Assembly (NCBI RefSeq): GCF_003369915.1
Contig: NC_046677.1
Location: 27,050,913 to 27,114,912, forward strand
Reading direction: 5' to 3'
Source of the DNA: Drosophila miranda
Lineage: Eukaryota; Arthropoda; Insecta; Diptera; Drosophilidae
DNA length: 64,000 nucleotides
Positions 45,448 through 58,821 of the stretch are shown piece by piece; the first letter of the stretch is position 1; the number at the start of each line of letters is the position of its first letter. The notes under the pieces were generated by a model. That model was not told where the DNA came from, made no database searches, and worked only from the letters and a program-made list of their open reading frames with translations. A program made the translations under genes and the position numbers.

Positions 45448-45606
45448 ATGGCGACAATGCCTGTCATCTATTTAAGTAATTTGTTAACCATTTTAATCAT
45501 AATTGAAGGCGCCGAAGCCCGAGAGCTACAACAAACGCTGATAAAGAACAGACAAAAGCAAAGGCAAACAACATTAGCTCCACTTCGAGTGCAGTCAAAG
45601 CCATAG
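45448..45606 (+). CDS. possible small secreted peptide, 52 aa
   Basis: The first ATG (context CGATGG) opens 52 residues. The N-terminus is signal-peptide-like (MPVIYLSNLLTILIIIEGAEA), with a likely cut after GAEA. A basic, polar peptide of about 28 residues follows (ELQQTLIKNRQKQRQ then TTLAPLRVQSKP). Upstream, CATAAAT near 45375 and ATTCAGTG near 45411 have TATA/initiator spacing, and AATAAA lies near 45830. No family was recognised and no paralogue was seen here. It is short enough to be chance. Confidence 0.3.
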   Translation: MATMPVIYLSNLLTILIIIEGAEARELQQTLIKNRQKQRQTTLAPLRVQSKP

Positions 45607-46086
45607 ATGCCTTAAGTCTGTTTGAATATCGTTTAAACTATTAGTTAGGCGAATGCCTTGTCGCTCTCTTTTGTGTTTGTTTAAAGCCAGTTTGTTTTAG
45701 CCTTCCCCTTGACTTTGGTGCCCGACCGCAACGTCATCATTGTCAGTAGATTATTTTGGCTTTAACAAATAGTTGGGCGATAAGCCAGCGCCCAGCGCCG
45801 AGAGAGGGAGAGCTGCTCCAAGTGGCTGCAATAAATTGTTGATGGCGGGGGGGCCAGTCACGTGCTAGATGAAACATTCCAAAGGAATGTGGAGGGTGGA
45901 GAGTGCAGAGTGCAGAGTCGTGTTGCTGCCAGGCCACAAGCAGCCTTCTGCCTTCGTCCTTGACGGAATGCAATGAACTCGCGAGAAGCGATGGGGGATT
46001 GGGGATTGGGGCTGGAGCTTGCTTGTGCATTAAAAGCGCAATTAGGATTATCCTGTGAATGTGCTTAGCAGGAGCAACACGGACAA

Positions 46087-46118
<32 letters not shown>

Positions 46119-46119
46119 T
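46087..46119. repeat. (CAGC)n simple repeat
   Basis: About eight uninterrupted copies of the tetramer. Confidence 0.9.
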
Positions 46120-47264
46120 GGGGCGAGCTCAACTTTTGACCCAATTTCGGACGTCATAAATCCCAGCAAGACAAAGACAAAGACAAAGAAAGTGCCCCAA
46201 AGGGCACAAGGAAAAGGAAAAGCGTTCTCTTTCTTCGCCTGTCAGGCCGCCTGTCCGTTCTCCGCTCTCCGCTCTCTGTTGTCCGCTGCTTGCCGGCGGC
46301 GCATAAAAATTCAATTAAAGGACATGCCTACAGAGTGCTAGATGCGAATGGAAATACGAATGTTGCCTCATAAATAACGCGCTGATAGCATGGCGTATGC
46401 GCAATGTCGTGCAATTTGTTCAGCGCTTCGAGGTCTGCCCCAGCAAGCAATCATCGTCGAGGCGAGGCGCACAATTTACAATGTTTGCCGTGTTCCGTCG
46501 AGCGCAGATAGTGGGCACAGGAGTAGCAAAAGGTGTCTATGGCGGCGGCATTCAGCTACCATTCAGTCGGTGGTGCAGCCATCGCCAAGTGACACTGATA
46601 CTACCGATGACGATGGGCCACAAACCCCACCCCTACCCACAGTACCCACTGCCCACAGCAGCTCCTCTCGAACACATTGTTGACCTATATTCGGGCATCA
46701 ATGAAACGCGAGCAGCTGTGCGGGGAGCGGGGAGCAGAGCGAAGGGGAGGGGAGGGGAGGAGGCAGCGCACTTTCAATGCTATTGAGTAAGTTGAGTAAA
46801 AGCTCCCAGTAGCCGCTTGGGCTGGAGGCAAAGCTCTCGCAGCTCTGCTCTCTCATCGAGGGAGCTTTGGGACTGGAAGTAAAAGCTGCTGCCGTACGGC
46901 GCTCTCCCTGCCAGACGCTTTCATTGATGCTAACTGTATACCAAAGAGGCAAAGCGCTACAAAGAAATGGATGCAACAGAAAAGGGCTACAGGAAGTCGG
47001 ATAGGGATTAAATAATAAATTAAATGATAAATTAATACAAAATCTTGAAAAATATCACAAACCATTAATATAATTATTATTTTTTCGAAATTTTTGTATT
47101 TCTTATATTTTAAATTTAAAGATATGGGGCCTGCATATTAAAAAAATATTAAAATGATATTTCTTATTTTATTTAAAATGATCTAAAAACTGATGAACAG
47201 CAGAGAAAGAACTCCAACAAAAATTTGAGGAACATTGAAAAAACTGATATATGAAATTATATAT

Positions 47265-47537
47265 CAAATACAAAATAATATAAAATAAAATTAATAAAAA
47301 TTATAATTTAAAAATAATATAATATAATATAATATAATATAAAATATATATAATACAAAATATTTATATAATAATATATAATTAATATAAAATAAAAATA
47401 ATACAAAAAAAAATAACACAAAATAAAAATAGTATAAATTAATAACAATATATAATACAAATAAAATAAAATAAAAATAATACAAAATTATATAAAATAA
47501 ATATTATATAAAATAAATATTATATAAAATTATAAAA
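47265..47537. repeat. AT-only low-complexity block
   Basis: It consists of runs of AATAT, TATAAAAT and related units, almost free of G and C, set in a wider AT-rich stretch from about 47040. The minus-strand Tyr/Phe-rich ORF inside it is a product of this composition. Confidence 0.85.
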
Positions 47538-47901
47538 CCCACATTTTGCTAGAAAATGCTAGAAAAATATACTTTAAAAGCAATATTTGATAAATAAACT
47601 ATCTTAGGAAGTCGAACAAATATAATAGGACAGATATCTTCTTATTTTCGGGTAAATACTGTTCAAAAAGTGCATCCATGCCGAAGAGAACCCAAAAACA
47701 ACAACCAAAACGGCTGAGAGTTGCCCCGAGAACAGCGAAATCTCAAACCGATTCTTCTGCTCTTCGGACAAGACTCGAATCAACTGGAAATGGACGAACA
47801 GCTGGAGACAGAATTCAAGAGAGACAAAGAGAGACAAATGGGACAGCATGGGGAAAAGGGTGTCAATGGAAGCGCAGAAATGGAACCCTATAGATACACT
47901 C

Positions 47902-47938
47902 CACCTCTCTCTCTCTCTTTCTCTCTCTCCCTCTCTGT
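47902..47938. promoter_or_regulatory. CT/GA tract, probable GAGA-factor sites
   Basis: A nearly pure CT run directly precedes the predicted leader exon. Such tracts bind Trithorax-like (GAGA factor) at fly promoters, especially of developmental and neuronal genes. Confidence 0.4.
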
Positions 47939-47939
47939 G

Positions 47940-48715
47940 GCGCTGTGGCAGGGCAGCTTTTCAATCCAGTTCGAGTCAGCCAGCGGTGTGGACGTCTCTC
48001 AGCGCTGCCGCTTCTTTTGCAGTCTCTTTCGCGACTCTCTCGCGCGTCGTCAAGTTAACGGTAAAGTTGTTAGAACCCAATTTAAGATTCGATTTATGAT
48101 TGAAAGCAAAAGTGCAAAGTGAATCAAATTCGAGAAACAGACAGATTTGTTCAAAATTTTTCGGCCTGCCTCTCTCTGTCTCGTGTTGTTTTCGTTTTTG
48201 GGAAAAAGCATTTAAAATGCAGTAAATTATTAAAGGAAATTTATTTTGATTCACTTTCGTGCGTGCTGCTGTTGTTGTTGTTGTTTGCCCTCCAGTGAGA
48301 AAGAGAGAGCCAACGAAGAGAACACCCGAAAGCCGAAGCCCAAATACTCGGCGCCGAGCACTCAACACTGCCGAGCGGAAGACCAGCCGAAAATACCGAA
48401 TCGCATTCACCGTTATGCTCGTATCAGTCGCGTTATAGCATCGCATCTGAAAGCATCTCCGAGCGCCACACAGCCACAAGACCACAGCAACAGTCTCCCA
48501 TCAGCATCAGGAGCAGCAGCATCCCATCACCATCACCATCATCGGAGGTATCTGTGAGATACAGCAGTTCGCGAGTGCAAATTGCAGCTGCAACATGTCA
48601 ATTAACTAAGTCCAACGTCCAGCGACAAACTCAAACCGATTACGGGCGAAAAGCCAGCGACAATTCCGACTAAACAAAGCTCAAAGCTCCTTCATATTCC
48701 TTCTCCTGGTTACAG
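47940..48715 (+). other. predicted noncoding leader exon of a long plus-strand gene
   Basis: This CA-rich, leader-like sequence ends at a strong donor (TTACAG|GTGAGT, 48715/48716). It follows the CT tract and precedes a 12.6-kb interval ending at the acceptor of the coding exon at 61295. The transcription start was not fixed. A His-rich ORF inside (48246-48557) has no sign of being translated. Confidence 0.4.
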
Positions 48716-51700
48716 GTGAGTCCTCTGGCGTGAGGGTGGGGTGGTGTGCAGGCACTTTATGACCTATTTGGAAGCAAAGGGAAGCGAAGGGCTTACAATG
48801 CAATTATTCGCCCGGCCACAGCCACAGATTTTTGGGGGTGTTGCAATTCAAATTCTGGTCGAGATCAAAGCCAAAAGTAATTAAAAATCCTGGCTAAACT
48901 AATGGCTTGTTGGGGATAATTAATGTTATTCAAAGTGGATTAAAATACTGAAAAGTTTCGTTAGTCAGCAGCAAACCCAAAAACAGTATGGAATTCATCA
49001 GTTCCAGCACTTTTGCATTGGCTTTTCCCCAATAAAACTTTAAAGCATCCCAGCCCCTGTGGGAGAAGGACATCCTCGAACCCTCGAAGGAGTTCAACAA
49101 CTTTGTTGCACAGAACTTTCCCCTCGACTCGAGTTCAATTGCAATTTGCCAGCAATTCAAAGTAATTTCCCTTTTGCTTCGTTGGCTGCTGTATGAGAGA
49201 ATATAACGCATACGCACCGTCGCACAAGGATCCATATAGGAGAAAAATAGCAGGGCGTCCGTCTGGAGACCATTGATATTTTCCCTAATTGCTTCTAAAG
49301 CTGCCTGAACTATTCCTAATGAGACAGTTAAAACGCAATCGTCAACGGGCTGGTCCTGTGTATTTCGCACTCACTCCTGCCCTGAAGGACCCTCGAGGAA
49401 TGCGCTTGGATTGCTTTGAATGCCGCTGCGCTTCTTTCTCAATCTCGATTGGAATGCATTGAGCCCAAGGACATCAGCCGAAGCAGCAGCAGCATTTGAG
49501 TATCGCAGGAGGTTGGCCAGGGGGGTGCCTGGGTCCCTTTGCGGTGGGCTACCCAGTTTATGGCCGGATTAAAGCCGTAAACTATTCGGAAGTTTCTTGT
49601 TTGGAGACAGCGAGACAGCAGCTAATGCTGTCCTCTACATTTTTATGCATTTACCCGAAGGGCGACAAAAACTAACCGAAAAGCGAGAGGGATCTTTAGC
49701 CTGAGGGAACAACAAAAACATGAAGCACTTTCCCCAGCGGGGAGGGAGAAAACGGAAATTAAATTGCGGCATCCTTCCAGGGATCCCAGCTCTCACTTAG
49801 TCATGCACTTAGATTTCTGCCAGTGCATGTCCAAGTCCTTTCTTAAGACAAAAGCCTCGTTTTTTATGTCTCTTCCTTCTCCCTCTCCCTTCCCTGTCCT
49901 TCTCCCTTCCTTGTTTTGTTGTGTTTGCCCAAACATTTTTATTCGATTTCGACTTTCGCCCTCCGTCGGCGCCCATTTGTTGATTTGATTTTCATGTTAA
50001 TTTTGATCGCTCGCTTCGCTGGATCGATATTTGTACTTAGCCCCGCTGTGGCGCAGATAACACTTAAGTGCGCCCAAGTGTCGCCTACAATATTCCCGAA
50101 ATTTATGCTAATTATGCAAACGCCTTCACTGCGTATGCGTATGCGTAATATTTTCGGAACATTTGCTTTGTTTTGTCAAGAGTCGAGATTTGCTGCCCGT
50201 AAAGGATGGCGTTCCCGAAATAGACGACTGAGCTCATAGATTGAATAACTTTTTGATAGGGGGGCGAACATAAGAGGGGGGATGGCTTCGTCCTACTGGG
50301 CACTCATGGCATGCGGCCAGACAATAACCCTCTAAACCCATTCCTCATCGGTATTTTGCATATCATTGGGGGATCCGAGCATTCCCGTTCCATAAATACC
50401 CCTTATTTCCTGCTAAGGGAATGTCCAAATCGTATTCCTATTCCTTTCCAACCAAACTATAGCTTCGAGAGACTATATCTGCCCTGCTTCGCCCCCTTCC
50501 CTTCCTTTAGACTTCTCTTCAATCGTTTTTGTATCGACAAAATGCTTTGGTTTTTCGCTGATTTATGCCTGGGCCCTGCCCCCTTGCTTAGAGCCCTTTT
50601 TTTCCTGTGGGGAGCCCGAGAATTAGTTCATTCTGCCATGTTGGCCACGCCCCATCACTCACGACTCCCCAACCCCACCCCCACCTCCACCTCCAGCTCC
50701 TGGTTTGTTTTGTGTGTTGCTTTCAATTTGTTTGTTTTATTTCACTTTTCAAAAAAGGTCAAAGTTGGCCACATTTTGCTTTGGCTTTCGCCCGGGGGCT
50801 CTTGCCTTTCTCCCATGTGTATGTGTGTGTGTGTGTGTGTGTGGGTGTTTTTGGTGGGCGGGGGCGTGGCTCTTGAAATTTTGTTTATGTGCTTTTCCGA
50901 CATTCATTAAAAGTCCAGCCAGCGCCTGAAACTTTCTAGAGATTATCGACTCCAACGAGCAGTCATAATATTTATGAACCTAAGACCGAGCCCAAGCCCC
51001 TGCCTACGCCACCCGCTGGTCAAAGGTCAAGCCTTGACCTTTGGCTACACCCAAAATTGGCCGCATTGTCGCCCCCATGTAACAAATGACAATAACACAT
51101 GGATCTGAGATACAAGAATGGAAATCAAACGACAGCTCCACAAAAGCAAAGCCCAAGGAAATTATTTCTTATCAGAGCGGCCCAGAGAGGGCGGGGTGGG
51201 GGGTGGCCTGTCGCCGTGGGCGGTGGCGCGGAGGCGGGGCTGACATTTTACAAATGCCAGCAATAAAATTAGCTTAAATAACGTTTATTCTGCGCATCGA
51301 ATTTCACTCAAGTGGGTCCGGGGGGGGGGAGGAAAAAGGGCCGGGGGAGCTTCAACCTTGCGAGGGTAAATGCCTTTGACAGCCAGGAGGGTTGCACAAA
51401 GTGGCTGCTGATTGGAGGGTGGAAAATGCTCATCAGGTGAAGCGAGGGAATGCTCGTCGAGGGCATTAATTGGGGGTCCGCTCGGAGATATGGCCACGAA
51501 GGGGCAGGCTCCAAAGTGCCAGAGTCGCCAATTTCCAAACACCTCTGTTGTCCATGGGTTCCACTGTAACCCCCACCACTTCAGGGTATTCCAATAGATG
51601 CATCATTCAAGCTTTTGCTTCCATCGGTATGACAGGCGTCTCCCTCAATGCCAGAACCCCCTCCCCCCCCCATCGATGTGTGAGTTATTATAACCTCAAG

Positions 51701-54700
51701 GCAATACCTCTCCACATTATTTCCCTGCTCCTGCTCCTGCCCCTGCCCCAGCCCCTGCCACCTTGCCACATTCATATGTGGGGAATATGTAAATTTTTCT
51801 TGTGTCAACATATTGACAGAATGTCGCTGGCTGTCGCTGCCACAGCACACACGGGGCAATATGATTCTAATTTATGTGAACCTGAAATCAACACAAATGT
51901 GCAGCGTCAGCGGAGATACGAAAGATGATAGATGATAGATGGTGGAGGGTGGATGGTGGGTGGTGGGTGGCAGGACAACTAATTAGAAAGTTTTCCAATA
52001 AGTTGTGTGTGGACTTTGTGGCCAGAGGGTTTTTAATGAAACGCAAAAGTGCCGCACAAAAGTAGGCTACACTTTTGATGTCCTTTTAGGGGTAGACCCC
52101 GATAAGTGGGGGATATTATAAGCAAACATTGCTACGGATATCTCTTTCCCCACACTCTTCCGCCTTACGAGAATTCAATTAACAATCAATTTGCATAACA
52201 AACGAAGCCACAGACACACACACAGGCACAGGCACCCGCACACACGTAAGCAAACAATTAAATGCACAAACGATATCTGTAGCTGTGTTTACTCTTGTTT
52301 TTATATATTTACGATACACATATGCCCTGGACTTAATCCTTTAACCAAGGACGGTGCTCCAGTTGTGCTCCTGTTTTGGTTCGACATGCGAACAACTTCC
52401 GCTTCCGCCGCTCAAAACCGAAACACACAAATCATACTTCCGTTTTGCCCCGAAAACGTTTCTGCCAGGTAATGGCACACGAATTTAATGAGAATTGCGA
52501 CCTAATGACACACACACACACACCCAGCACACACACACACGGCACACACAAGTGGCACGCTCATGTAATTATAAAATTAAACACGGCGCGGCGTTCACTC
52601 GCATTTCCGGTTCGCTCGTTGCTGCCACTTTTGGGGACAGTTTCATTTATTTATTAGCAACACAATCTGCGGGGCTGACCAGCGTGGAGTCCCCTCCCCC
52701 CCCCAGAGAAGAGGGGGTTACCACTTTGTCCTAGTTTTTCCACGAACGAAAAGGAGAGACGATGCCAAATGCGAGAGTGGCTCGACAATGAGATACCCGG
52801 CAGTTATTTGGGTTTATATTGGGCATAAAACCCCCCAACCCTCCAACTGTTAAACTTTTATTGGTAGGGAATCCCTTCTTTATGTTTAATAATCCTCTAA
52901 TAAACATCTATAATGGCAGCAAAGTAGAAAATATCATTCCCTCCTGCTAATGCCGACCTGCTCACTAACACAACAGACCCTCGTTCGTTATCCTTTGCTC
53001 GGAGGCACTCAGGCAATAGAAAAAACCCCGACCTGGGGGGGGCTCTGCAGGTGCTGACTGCTCCGGGAGAGTGGGCGGGCCTTGGGGGCACATTCGCTCT
53101 GTTCACAGGTGAGCCGCACTCTGACGACATTATTACGATGTGCGGGCGGTGGTCTCTGTCCCTCTTTTTTGTTTTTTTGTATCGTTTGACCTGTCCTGTC
53201 GTTGGCTTAACAGCTAATGGACTCAAATGGTTCTTGCGGCTTCCGCTTTGCATAGTCTTTGGCACTCTTTGGTCTGGTCTCCTGCCGCCTCCGCCTCCGC
53301 CTCCGCCTCTGTGCTTTGTCCTTTATTTCCTTCAGTTCAACTTAATCAGAGTTTGTCATTTGTTTTCGGCTTAACGTGGCTTTGCCGAGCGTGGCAATTA
53401 TAATAAAAATGTTGGACAGTCCTCTGACATGTGGCACGATGCATCAGCTCTTTTGTAGTTGCATGCACAGAAAAGTCCCCACACAAAGCCGATGCCGAAG
53501 GGGCCTTCCGTGTGTGTGTGTGTGTGTGTGGGAGCCGTCAAAGGAGGACAGATCTTCAGGTATTCACGTATTCGTATATAGACCGCAAACCGCATTTAAA
53601 CAGGCACCAATCCGACCCCCACACACGGCTTAAAGCTAGCTCAAAGGCTATTCAGGTCATACAGAGAGAGACAAAGAAGGACACACAGAGAGACACATAG
53701 AGAGAGAGAGAAAGAGCGCCCCCTTCTCAATAAGCAAAATGTCAAGTTGTGGTAGCCCGTTATGACCAAGAGACAGAGACCCCCATTGGAGTAGTAGTAG
53801 CAGAGACCATATGCAAATGATTCAACGAATGCAAGTTTATTGTAATTTCTAGCATAATTACTTATCCAGCTGAGATAATGGAAACTGGAGAACACCAGCC
53901 ACAGCCCGGGGACGCCTCAAGTCAACGTACATTCATTTGCATTTGCATAATCCTCAAGAAAACAGAGAGAGGGAGAGTCGGAGGGCAGGGGAGAGGAGAC
54001 CCGCATTAGCCCTGTCCTGCAGCTAACTGAAAAGGAAGAGCGGGTCCCTGTCTGCACATCTGAACGGGTTAATCGATTGTGAATACAACTTTTGTGTGGC
54101 TCTGCCTCCCTAAGGCATAGAGCCCTCGCCATCGCCCCCACAGTTGACTTCTCGACTCGACTCGACGCGACTCGACTCTGTATTAAGAGATAAATGGTTT
54201 GTCTCCATTGAATCTGAGGCTCGGGCAGTGTTGTTATTGAAAAATGATAGCCAAAGAGGAGGGCAAAAAGGGTCTCGGACTGCGACTGAGGATTGTGGGC
54301 CAAAATGAGTGACAGCCAAGGAGCTGGGCGCTGAGTAATGGAGAGAAATGGAGGGTAATTCAATTATGCAAAGGACTGGACTGCCCGGACGGTCCGGGGG
54401 GTACGTAAACGGTCCTTTGCGTATCGTTTGCCAATAGACAGGACAGTACACGGCTGAAAGGGGAGAAGCAGGAGGTGGAATCATTAATCATTTATGCACA
54501 TACATATACTCTATGTAAGCACGTGTGCGGTTCCATATTAATTGGATACGTTTCAGGCACGCAAATCGCTTGTTTGTCTCGTGGAGGAGTAACGGACAGA
54601 CGGGGGGGTGGGGGTAGAGCCGTACGTGCGACCATTGTGAAGTGATTCACGCACATTTCATTCGCTTCTAGGGTTTATCCCCCCCCACAGCCCACCACAA

Positions 54701-57102
54701 CAAATTGAATGCATTATACGTGAATAGATTTTAATCATTCGCCAATCAAGCAACACTGCCTGGCGGCAACAACAAAGCAATTGGCAGGGAAAACAGTTTA
54801 AAGCCCTCCGCCCTCAGCCACCGCCCCCTCCCTTTGTCGGGGTCACCAAAGCAAATCTGCAAGCCTTCTCTTGTGGCTTATATTTCCCACAAATTGATCA
54901 CAGATTCTTAATTAGAGGTGGAGTGGTCGGCCTTTGTCGGGGTCACCAAAAGCTGTCAGCATTCCCTTGTGATAGCAAGAGGGATATTAAGTAAACAAAT
55001 ACGAGTATAGGGCTTCCTTTGTGGCTCTGTCAAGCTCAAAGACCTTAACCATCGAAGTGGCATAAGGAAAGCCCACTATAAGCCCTTTAAGAGGTTAGTT
55101 TTTGCCTTTTGGACAGAGCTCAGGCCCAGAAATATCTTTAAAACAGCAAAATAGAGTCCCCACAAGTCGTATCCCAATTTTGAATTCATTTCGACAGTCT
55201 GGCTGTCACTTTTGACAGCTCTGCTCACACGCTGATTAGAAACCCGTGCCATGCCATCATCTTCCAGCTGACAATTATCCCCTTTCGGTCCATAATTCTT
55301 CATCAAGTGAGACAATCCGTGGAACATGGCACAATTTGCTTGTCTGATTGCCGCGAAAACAAAAGGCTGCCACAGTCACAGCCACAGCCACAGCCATGGC
55401 CTGACAACTGTCAACATCTTGTGACTGACTGACGTTGTCAGAGGCATCATTCAGAGGAGTTGCGGTTCTTGGACCGTGATGAGGATTAATCGGAGGCCTG
55501 ACGTCAGGCCTTTGTTTGAGGGACTATCCGAGGGCAACTCCCGTGCTAATTAACAGTCAGAGAGGGAGAGAGAGAGAGAGAGGGGGAGGAAATGTGCAAA
55601 CTGGCAGCCGGAATCGGTTAATTAATCTCTTTACCGGTTGGCGCTGTTGGGCATAAAGCGAAACCGAAACCGAAACCGTTTCAGCGTTTTGGTGGCACTT
55701 CCGGTGGGCAGGGGGTGGGGCAAATGTGTGTCAAGGAAGCCGTGTCCTTGCCAGCGCCGTGCGGACAATATTTGAATGCAAATCAGCGAGTGCCGCAAAA
55801 CATGCTGCCAAAATGCCAGACGATGCCACAAATATCGTCTGAATATATAGTAAACTTATTTTCGCTTGTTTTTTATGGACACTCCGCACACTCTTGCCAC
55901 ACGCCACACGCCACAAGCCACAGTCCACCGTCCACAAGGAACTTTTCAATTTTGACAGAGAGATAAACAGAGAGAGAAATCCACAAAAAAACACAAGACT
56001 ATCTGAGCTAAGGGAGGGGGCGGTAGAAGGTCGTTGAAGGTTGGGTGGGGGGTTCGGTGGGTGGTGGGGTGTCCCATCAAAATAATAAAAACGTGTGAGC
56101 AACTCAAAGAGAGATTTTTTTTTGCTGAATTCAATTTTCTGTGCCGACAGCAAGGACATGCAAGGACTGGCGGGATTGAAACATGCCTGAAACTCGATCA
56201 ACACTTTTGTGTTTTCTCAGTCTCGCCACCGATTCGAAACGGCATCGAAATAGTACAATTTATGGGCAGGGGCAGTGGCAGGGGCAGGGGGGCTGGAGGG
56301 AGTGCCTGCAAACGTGGCTTTTAGACTTCCTCGAGCGCCAAGTTCAAACTCTAAAATAGAATTACTATGACCTTCAGCGTTCAACCTCTACACACACATA
56401 CACACATTTCTTCTAGATAGAAATCGCGATTTATGGCGGGGGCGGGGGCCAGGCGTCCCACGTGTTCTGGTTGGCTCGTCGGGCAATTACAAATGTCACC
56501 TTCCACATAAACACATTGTTGTGCAATCAAACAGACCGTAAATAACAAAAAAACCATCCAAATTTACGAGTCAACAGTGTGTGTGTGTGTGTGGGGGAGG
56601 GCGGGGGGGCTGCACTTCCGTTGCATGTCCGTCTTCGTACGTTTTTATTACATCCGGTTGGGGGGTGGGTTGGGGGGCACATCCGTGCATCCGCGACGAC
56701 GGCGTTGACTCTTTTGTCATTACCGCGGCTCGGCCTGAACATTAAAAACGCATTTCAAGTTCCGCGTGGCAGCCGCACTCAGTGGGGGGCACCGTGTGGC
56801 GGGTGGGGGGAGGGACCTGAAATTCCTGACCTGCACAACAAAAAAAAAGTCGCAGTCGAAGCTCGCCAAAAGAAAAGCTTTTGCCTCCTACCAATATTTG
56901 TTCTTTGCTTTTACTTTCACCCTCCACCTGTCCCTCTCCACCTCCCTCTCCCCCTCTCTTTCTCTCTCTCTTTTGTTGCTTGTGTGGCGGCGGTAATCAA
57001 TTTTATTGATTTGAATTCCCATTTGATTGCAAAACGCATTCCATTTGCCGAGTTTCACTCGAGAGTTTTGCTCTCTCTTTAATTGAGTTTTTACGCAATC
57101 CA

Positions 57103-57138
<36 letters not shown>

Positions 57139-58821
57139 GACACTCTCTATAACTAAGGAAGAATTCAAGGAACGTACTTTTCTGTGCGGATAGCCGGCGT
57201 CCATTTTCCACGCAGACTTTTGCGGAACTGAAAACATGAAAACCGTAGAGGGGCGCCCCAAGCGTGATTTGTTTATTTGTCGGCCACATTATCGAGTTTT
57301 CCTTTTGGCTTGTTTTGCCCCTTTTCAAACGCTTTTCTTGGCCATTACCATTGTCAGTGGCATTTGGTAGCGGAAATTGCAGAGATGGGCTCGAAAGGAA
57401 TGAAAGTCCCCCATTATTCTCGCCTTAATTTTGATAATTCTTTCACCCTCTTAAGAGAAAGTGCCTGTACTTTCCTCTCAATTAACTTTTCCTAATGCCT
57501 TTCCATTGACGAAGCCACTCGAAATGGCTTAATTAATGTTATTAGGCAAACGCTTTGGCTGTTTCGCCAATGGCCTTCTAATTAATGTTTTCGTAAGCAA
57601 TAATCATAATAATATATACGCCCCCTTGATGCACGATGCACGACGCACGAACAACACGCCTCAAATTGTGCGACAAGAAAGTCTAAGCGAAACTTTAGCC
57701 GTGCCGCCAAATTATGAGTTTACACGCAACGACACAAGGGGGGCTGGGGCTGGGGCTGGGCCTTGAAAGTTTTCACTCAACTCCTGGCCAGGCCAGGCCC
57801 CCATCCAGAGGCAAGTCCTAGGCGTCGGGCTGCCCCCCCTTCCTCAAGGCAAAGCGATGATAAATGAACAGCGGCTGAAGGCGACGCAGATTTTCGGTCA
57901 GCTGCAGTTGATTTCCAGCCATCGGAGAGCGTGCGGGCACACGCTGCGTATGAGTAATGTGCCCATTGACAAGCTCCTCTCCAGAAAACTTTGCCCTGTG
58001 GTTGGGGCGGGGGGGTTGCCACATTATTGACAATTTTATTAGCCCACATTTTGTTTTGGGCCCGCATAAAGTAAACTCGTTAATGCCAGGGGGCTGATGG
58101 GGCTGGGAGGGGGCCAAGAAGTGTTTGACGATGTGCTGCTGACGACATCTGAGCCTGGAGGAATACCCGTCGTATTCCCATCGCTGCTGCACTCGATGAT
58201 CGTGATTCAAAAGGATTTGTTTTGCGGCAATTAGGAAGGAAGGAAACAAATACATACCTCCTCTCGGTGCCAAGGCTGTTCTGTTGCCTTCTCCTTGGAG
58301 AATCCTTCGTAATGCCATTAGAGATAAACCATCGCCAATTCCAAGGCAAAGCCGATTTTCTGTCTATCAGTTTCGAACCCGAAACACACTCGAAATCAAA
58401 GCCAGAAGCCTGCCCTCTCCCTCTCCATCTCCATCTCCCTCTCCCCCTTTGGACTTTTGCATAATTTAACCATTTACAGTTTTTGGTGGTAGAGAAGGAA
58501 ATCCATTTATTCAATGCACGCCAGTGCCACTATGCAAATTCAACTGCCATTTGCAGACCCCCCAAAAAAAAAAAGTTCGAGTTGAGACATATTTTCCAAA
58601 GGCAAATCGGTACTCTGTATGGTTTTAGAATCCTTAGTATCGAAGGGGGGGCATCGTAGAAGGCCGGGGAGTCAAAGGGAATTTGTCGAGGCGAGTTTAG
58701 AATATCGGAAAATCAGTAGAGCTCCAGAGAGCTACAGGCAAACACAACAAATATTGTGCGTGAAATAAAATTGAAAATAATAGTTTCGATTCGAATCTCG
58801 ACTAAAATTCACTCAACTACG
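48716..58821 (+). other. large intron, no recognised gene before 58822
   Basis: About 10 kb of AT/GC-mixed sequence with many homopurine, CA/GT and C-rich runs. Simple repeats include GT at 50822-50843 and 53510-53530, CTCCGC near 53286-53310, GA at 55565-55583 and CA at 57104-57136. ORFs here are short and unlike known families. I searched by eye for hairpins of the miR-9/79/306 type and found none. Confidence 0.45.
57104..57136. repeat. (CA)n microsatellite
   Basis: About 16 uninterrupted CA units. Confidence 0.95.

Larger units (their letters stand above)
44335..47901. other. gene-poor intergenic region
   Basis: It lies between the Myo28B1 start and the leader of the next plus-strand gene. 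It holds one possible small secreted peptide ORF (45448), a CAGC repeat (46087) and an AT-rich block (47265). Several other ORFs here look like chance. Confidence 0.5.

Noticed and set aside
46390..46786. Overlapping plus-strand ORFs of 97 and 129 aa
   Set aside because: Two frames are open at once in GC-rich sequence with low-complexity ends; neither has a signal, domain or supporting splice sites.
47291..47485. Tyr/Phe-rich ORF
   Set aside because: Translation of an AT-only simple repeat.
48246..48557. 103-aa Cys/His-rich ORF in the leader exon
   Set aside because: Built from GTT/GCT and CATCAC simple repeats in an untranslated-type leader; poor start context.
48930..49370. 146-aa minus-strand ORF in the large intron
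   Set aside because: Long for chance, but there is no membrane, signal or family feature, the codon use looks like intron sequence, and no promoter was seen. Conservation would be needed to revive it.
50749..57328. Val/Cys- and Thr/His-repeat ORFs
   Set aside because: Products of GT/CA microsatellites.
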